Assembly (NCBI GenBank): GCA_036639875.1
Contig: JAVWHX010000088.1
Coordinates: 1-6,543 of the forward strand
Reading direction: 5' to 3'
DNA from: JAVWHX01 sp036639875
GTDB lineage: Bacteria; Bacillota_I; Bacilli_A; Erysipelotrichales; Coprobacillaceae
Length of the DNA stretch: 6,543 nucleotides
A model generated the notes under the pieces. The model was not told the origin of the DNA. It saw nothing but the letters and a program-made list of their open reading frames with translations, and did not search any database. Both the position numbers and the translations under genes were made by a program. Below are positions 5,218-6,543 of this stretch, piece by piece (positions within the stretch are counted from its first letter, which is position 1; each line of letters starts with the position of its first letter).

Positions 5218-6144
5218 ATGCCAATAAAAATACCTGATCATTTACCAGCAGCTAAAGTTTTAAAAAAAGAGAATATATTTATTATGGATGAAACCAGAGC
5301 AACAACTCAAAGAATTCGTCCTTTAAAACTACTTATATTAAATATTATGCCTACAAAAATAACTACTGAGACTCAATTGTTAAGGTTGTTATCTAATACT
5401 CCTTTACAAACAGAAGTAGATTGGATACACATGGAAAGTCATGAATCAAAAAATGTATCAAAAGAACATTTATTAGCATTTTATAAAACTTTTAGTGAAG
5501 TTAAAGAAAATAGATATGATGGTTTGATTATTACTGGTGCTCCAGTAGAAAAATTAGAATTTGAAGACGTTGATTATTGGAATGAATTAATTGATATATT
5601 AGAATGGTCTAAAACAAATGTATTTAGTTGTTTTTTTATTTGTTGGGCTGCTCAAGCATCATTACATTATTTTTATAATGTTTCTAAACATTTGTTAGAT
5701 CATAAATTAACTGGAGTTTATCTCCATCATACAAACGTTGATAAGATGAAAAGAAAAATATTGAGAGGATTTGATTATCAGTTTTATGCTCCTCATTCTA
5801 GATATACGACAGTCAGTAAAGAAGATATATTGAAAATAAAAGATTTAGATATTCTTGCTGAATCTAAAGATGCTGGAGTTTATCTTGTTGCATCAAAAGA
5901 TGGTAAACGTTTCTTTGTGACGGGTCATCCTGAATATGATCCAGAAACACTGGATAAAGAATATAGAAGGGATATAGCTAATCCTGATATTGTCAGTGAA
6001 ATGCCAAAGAATTATTACTTAGATGATGATATTGATAGTGAAATTCAAGTCAAATGGAGATCACATGCATATTTGTTATTTGCGAATTGGTTGAATTATT
6101 ATGTTTATCAAGAAACTCCATATAATTTAGAGGACTTAAAATAG
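5218..6144 (+). CDS. metA: Homoserine O-acyltransferase MetA, predicted acetyl-CoA type
   Basis: The enzyme acylates the homoserine hydroxyl, the committing step of methionine synthesis, in the cytoplasm. The 308 residues match the family. The N-terminus MPIKIPDHLPA and LLILNIMPTKITTETQ are typical. Cys142 (FFICWAAQA) is the acyl-carrying nucleophile; His237 and Glu239 lie in VTGHPEYDPET. The residue that sets the acyl donor is Glu111 in GAPVEKLEF. From work on the Bacillus cereus and E. coli enzymes, Glu at 111 favours acetyl-CoA and Gly favours succinyl-CoA, so I predict O-acetylhomoserine as product despite the usual label 'homoserine O-succinyltransferase'. Residues next to the nucleophile are unusual: Phe140 and Ala144, where His and Gly are common. 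The start has GAGGTG (5205-5210) seven bases upstream. The gene is divergent from the NimA-like gene and followed by a terminator, so it is monocistronic. Confidence 0.96.
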   Translation: MPIKIPDHLPAAKVLKKENIFIMDETRATTQRIRPLKLLILNIMPTKITTETQLLRLLSNTPLQTEVDWIHMESHESKNVSKEHLLAFYKTFSEVKENRYDGLIITGAPVEKLEFEDVDYWNELIDILEWSKTNVFSCFFICWAAQASLHYFYNVSKHLLDHKLTGVYLHHTNVDKMKRKILRGFDYQFYAPHSRYTTVSKEDILKIKDLDILAESKDAGVYLVASKDGKRFFVTGHPEYDPETLDKEYRRDIANPDIVSEMPKNYYLDDDIDSEIQVKWRSHAYLLFANWLNYYVYQETPYNLEDLK

Positions 6145-6149
6145 GTTGT

Positions 6150-6180
6150 AGAAGGAAATATATTGAATGTATTTCCTTTT
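6150..6180 (+). terminator. Rho-independent terminator of metA
   Basis: AAGGAAATA (6152-6160) pairs perfectly with TATTTCCTT (6170-6178) around a 9-base loop. The stem can extend by one G-T and one A-T pair. It is followed by T4 and then ATT. It begins a few bases after the metA TAG at 6142-6144. Confidence 0.82.
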
Positions 6181-6235
6181 ATTGTCATATAATGTATATT
6201 TTCTTTCACATAATTTAGAAAGTGTTACCATTTTA

Positions 6236-6264
6236 TTGAAGAAATATGCAATATATTGTATAAT
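6236..6264 (+). promoter_or_regulatory. Strong predicted promoter of the secreted-protein gene
   Basis: TTGAAG (6236-6241, four of six) and a perfect TATAAT (6259-6264) are separated by 17 bp. RNA would start near 6271. The spacer holds a perfect 10-bp palindrome, CAATATATTG (6249-6258), touching the -10. A repressor bound there would block polymerase, but this is only a suggestion. The rest of the gap from 6181 shows only a loose inverted repeat (CTTTC at 6203-6207 with GAAAG at 6218-6222). Confidence 0.7.
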
Positions 6265-6303
6265 GAAGAGAGTTCATAAAAAAGAATTATGGAGGTACAA
6301 CGT

Positions 6304-6543
6304 ATGAAAAAAGTAAGTAAATTAACAATTTCATTAGTAGCAATATGTATGATTGCTGTAACGATTGGATATAGCGTAAATGCGAAGGAAACACAAGTGA
6401 ATGATGGAAGTGTAGCAACTGAAACACTTAATGAAGATAATTATTTTTCTACTATGGATGAAAATGGAAATATTACTGAAGTATCTGAAAAAGAATTAAA
6501 TAAATCAGGTATTGTTTATTCAAGTAAAGTTAAAGGGAGATCT
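6304..6543 (+). CDS. Secreted or surface protein of unknown function, 5' part only
   Basis: The frame is open from ATG 6304 to the right edge: 80 codons with no stop. The ribosome site GGAGGT (6291-6296) is seven bases upstream. Residues 1-27 form a clear Sec signal peptide: basic MKKVSK, a hydrophobic core LTISLVAICMIAVTIGYS, and a probable signal peptidase I site after VNA (Ala27|Lys28). No lipobox is present: Cys15 lies inside the hydrophobic core and is not followed by a mature-domain start. The visible mature part is acidic and polar (for example NEDNYFSTMDENGNITEVSE) and looks like a flexible linker or the start of a domain. I do not recognise a family. The gene has its own promoter and follows the metA terminator, so it is independently transcribed. 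Confidence 0.88.
   Translation, partial: MKKVSKLTISLVAICMIAVTIGYSVNAKETQVNDGSVATETLNEDNYFSTMDENGNITEVSEKELNKSGIVYSSKVKGRS

Noticed and set aside
5125..5241. Longer N-terminus for the NimA-like protein starting at 5241
   Set aside because: It would overlap the metA start, ribosome site and promoter and translate through the protein's own promoter and Shine-Dalgarno sequence. The ATG at 5124 has a good AAGGAG site.
6163..6193. TTGAAT and TATAAT just after metA as a promoter
   Set aside because: The spacer would be 19 bp and the -35 lies in the metA terminator loop; the promoter at 6236-6264 is much better placed.

Overview
The window is AT-rich (most third codon positions are A or T) with strong purine-rich ribosome binding sites, standard stop codons and compact divergent/convergent gene pairs. 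This points to a low-GC member of the Bacillota. The gene set (PTS enzyme I, amino-sugar deaminase, a NimA-like flavoprotein, MetA of the Glu111 type) would suit a fermentative gut anaerobe, possibly of the Erysipelotrichia/Coprobacillaceae kind. That placement is an inference from style and content, not from a marker gene.

Layout from left to right. Positions 1-95 hold three long T tracts and, on the minus strand, a lysine-rich open frame that leaves the window and lacks a usable start. Then comes nagB (minus), ending in a hairpin terminator that overlaps its stop codon. A 164-bp divergent region separates nagB from ptsI (plus). ptsI converges on a free-methionine-(R)-sulfoxide reductase gene (minus) across a 46-bp gap almost filled by one bidirectional terminator. 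That reductase gene is divergent from a dGTPase-like HD phosphohydrolase gene (plus), across a 46-bp symmetric gap carrying overlapping promoters. The dGTPase gene converges on a NimA/PNPOx-like flavoprotein gene (minus), and their stop codons share the bases TTAA. The flavoprotein gene is divergent from metA (plus), which ends in a hairpin terminator. Last is the 5' part of a gene for a secreted protein with its own strong promoter, cut by the right edge.

Functionally these are mostly single-gene housekeeping units, not one operon. NagB returns amino-sugar phosphate to glycolysis. PtsI supplies phosphate from PEP to the sugar PTS. The Msr repairs oxidised free methionine, and MetA commits homoserine to methionine synthesis. 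The HD protein is likely to act on dNTPs. Three of the listed starts were moved from the longest open frame to the ATG that has a properly spaced Shine-Dalgarno sequence. I see no CRISPR array, insertion sequence, tRNA or rRNA, and no clear new multi-gene system. The most useful leads are regulatory (two compact divergent promoters), the acyl-donor prediction for MetA, the N-terminal extension of the flavoprotein, and the interrupted frame at the left edge.
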